This document shows, piece by piece, positions 5,970 to 6,997 of a stretch of 6,997 nucleotides of DNA (position 1 is the first letter of the stretch; each line of letters opens with the position of its first letter). The notes beneath the pieces were generated by a model that was given only the letters and a program-made list of their open reading frames with translations, searched no databases and was not told where the DNA came from. Made by a program: the position numbers and the translations under genes. The DNA lies in assembly GCA_016875645.1 (NCBI GenBank), contig VGPE01000150.1, forward strand, positions 1 to 6,997. The letters run 5' to 3'. This DNA comes from Chloroflexota bacterium. Lineage in GTDB: Bacteria > Chloroflexota > Limnocylindria > Limnocylindrales > CSP1-4.

Positions 5970-6761
5970 CTAGGTGGCGGGGACCCGCGCCGGGCGGCGC
6001 ACCGGGCCGGCATCCGGGATCCGGAACAGGGCGCCGAGGTCGGGCAGCGGCGCGCCTGCGCCTGCCAGTCGCAGCACGTGCCACATCACGGCCTGGTTGG
6101 CGGTCACGACGGGCTTGCCCAGGTCGCGCTCCAGCGGCTCGATCATGGGACCCGTCTTGAAGCTCGTGCACGCGACAAGCACCGCATCCGACGCCTGCCG
6201 GTCGGCCCGCCGGCCCAGGCGGTAGGCAAGGTCCGGGCCCAGTAGATCGACCAGGCCCAGGCCGACGGCGCGATAGGCCGGCAGCGCGGCGCGCCAGCCA
6301 GTGAACGCCTCCAGGGCCTGCACCCGGAAGCCCTGCGCCTCGAGCACGGCGACAAGCAGGTCGTTGCGGGCCGCCTCGTAGGGCGTGACGACGGAGATGG
6401 TCGCGGCACCCAGGGTGCGCAGGGCGACCTCGGACGCGGTGGTGGCGGTGGTGGCCGGCGCGCCGGCGATGCGCGCCATCTCGTCGATGATCCGCAGGTC
6501 GTAGCCGGGGCCGCCGGCGAAGCTGCCTGACGAGCAGGCGTAGGCCACGGCATCGGGCTGGACCGGCACCAGCATCCGCGTCGCCGTCGCGATCGCGCCC
6601 GACGACAGGTGCGCGAGGACTGCTCCCACCATGTCCTCGCTCCACGGCGCATCGTTGCGCGAGACGTGGACCGACGAGCCGGGCGGGACCATCGCCGCGT
6701 ACTCGTCGTCGGAATCGGAGTCATCGGGATAGACGAGCCCGATTCGCGCGCGCCAGCCCAT
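5970..6761 (-). CDS. Asp/Glu racemase-superfamily protein, maleate isomerase / arylmalonate decarboxylase-like
   Basis: Cytosolic cofactor-free enzyme family that racemises, isomerises or decarboxylates small dicarboxylates by a cysteine mechanism. The 263-residue product has the two-lobed fold order. IGLVYP (7-12) starts the first strand. The first catalytic cysteine Cys76 lies in AYACSSGSF (73-81), and the second, Cys198, in VACTSFKTG (196-204). SVVTPYEA (123-130) and KPVVTANQA (216-224) are typical family stretches. Two cysteines point to isomerase/racemase chemistry rather than decarboxylase, which keeps one. The loop after the first strand is very acidic (DDSDSDDE, 13-20), where maleate isomerases usually have a Ser/Asn-rich carboxylate-binding loop, so the substrate may differ. 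It is the first gene of the operon, 64 bases ahead of the dehydrogenase and divergent from a similar gene at 6837. ATG 6761 has only a weak GGGCGG-type ribosome site. EutA-like proteins are an alternative name. Confidence 0.85.
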   Translation of the reverse strand: MGWRARIGLVYPDDSDSDDEYAAMVPPGSSVHVSRNDAPWSEDMVGAVLAHLSSGAIATATRMLVPVQPDAVAYACSSGSFAGGPGYDLRIIDEMARIAGAPATTATTASEVALRTLGAATISVVTPYEAARNDLLVAVLEAQGFRVQALEAFTGWRAALPAYRAVGLGLVDLLGPDLAYRLGRRADRQASDAVLVACTSFKTGPMIEPLERDLGKPVVTANQAVMWHVLRLAGAGAPLPDLGALFRIPDAGPVRRPARVPAT

Positions 6762-6777
6762 CGTGTACCGCCCCCGA

Positions 6778-6807
6778 TTCGTCCTGCCGGTATCGTGAGC
6801 CTATCCT
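6778..6807 (+). promoter_or_regulatory. Weak candidate promoter for the rightward gene
   Basis: The 75-base divergent gap (6762-6836) must hold the start signals for both directions. On the plus strand TTCGTC (6778-6783) and TATCCT (6802-6807) are 18 bases apart and would place a start about 23 bases before GTG 6837. Matches to consensus are poor. No clear leftward promoter for the operon was found in the gap. Confidence 0.2.
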
Positions 6808-6836
6808 GTCCCGAGCCAGATGTGGAGACCCTCCGC

Positions 6837-6997
6837 GTGGCCGACTCGATGCTCATGGGTGCGATCTACGCCGACGAGGACGACATCGACGCCGACCTCG
6901 CCGGCTTCCTGCCGTCCGGCTTCCGGCTGCAGACGGAGCACTACCCCTCCTACCCGCCCGACGAGGACACGGTCGCCTGGGTCCGCCGGATGGCCGC
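6837..6997 (+). CDS. Probable second Asp/Glu racemase / maleate isomerase-like protein, 5' part (runs off the right edge)
   Basis: About 53 N-terminal residues are visible. They align without gaps to the N-terminus of the divergent neighbour: GAIYADEDDIDADLAGFLPSG here against GLVYPDDSDSDDEYAAMVPPG there. G, Y, three D, A, P and G are shared, and both go on to a D/S-E-D-x-V segment. The acidic loop after the first strand is present in both. Start choice: GTG 6837 has GGAG (6824-6827) 9 bases upstream and puts the first conserved Gly at residue 8, exactly as in the neighbour. GTG 6822 and ATG 6849 are alternatives. The catalytic cysteines would lie beyond the window, so family membership is inference from a short stretch. 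Reading direction and codon use fit a real gene. Confidence 0.6.
   Translation, partial: MADSMLMGAIYADEDDIDADLAGFLPSGFRLQTEHYPSYPPDEDTVAWVRRMA

Noticed and set aside
5906..6013. N-terminal extension of the dehydrogenase to ATG 6013
   Set aside because: It would overlap the upstream gene by 44 bases and add a Pro/Arg-rich lead absent from the family, while AGGAGG points to GTG 5905.
1..6997. CRISPR array, tRNA, rRNA, insertion sequence or prophage signals
   Set aside because: No regularly spaced repeats, RNA gene signatures, transposase frames or terminal inverted repeats were seen.

Overview
The window is about 7 kb of very GC-rich bacterial DNA (roughly 70% by eye). Codons favour G or C at third positions and genes are tightly packed. 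A Ser/Thr kinase (PknB type) lies next to galU, and class III aminotransferase, M20 and CtBP-like dehydrogenase genes are present. This suits a high-GC soil or freshwater lineage such as Chloroflexota or Actinomycetota. That placement is inference from style only; no rRNA or tRNA is present to confirm it.

Layout: all but one gene are on the minus strand, so transcription runs right to left. From the right edge: (1) 6837-6997, plus strand, the 5' end of a gene that looks like a divergent relative of its neighbour (Asp/Glu racemase / maleate isomerase fold); (2) 5970-6761, a complete maleate isomerase / Asp-Glu racemase-type protein; (3) 4907-5905, a CtBP-like D-2-hydroxyacid dehydrogenase starting at GTG; (4) 3705-4910, an M20 amidohydrolase/peptidase; (5) 2344-3708, a class III PLP aminotransferase; (6) 1290-2318, an EamA/DMT membrane transporter. 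Genes 3-4 and 4-5 overlap by 4 bases (ATGA), 5-6 are separated by 25 bases and 2-3 by 64 bases, so 2 to 6 look like one operon. A 129-base gap follows with a TATACT -10 element and a 24-base dyad. Then come galU (282-1160) and the 5' end of a Ser/Thr protein kinase (1-184).

How the genes may work together (inference): the five-gene operon has the parts of a small-molecule pathway. A DMT carrier moves a substrate or product across the membrane, the M20 enzyme cleaves an amide to free an amino group, the class III enzyme transaminates it, the dehydrogenase interconverts a 2-oxo acid and a D-2-hydroxy acid, and the two-cysteine racemase/isomerase adjusts stereochemistry or geometry. The substrate cannot be named from sequence. 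The combination partly resembles ectoine-type catabolic clusters (EutA-like isomerase, deacylase, class III aminotransferase), but the other ectoine genes are not visible here. GalU (UDP-glucose supply) and the kinase appear unrelated to the pathway.

The points most worth a second look are this uncharacterised operon, the pair of divergently oriented isomerase-like genes with unusually acidic N-terminal loops, the M20 enzyme with His where the family's general-base Glu is expected, and the dyad in front of galU.
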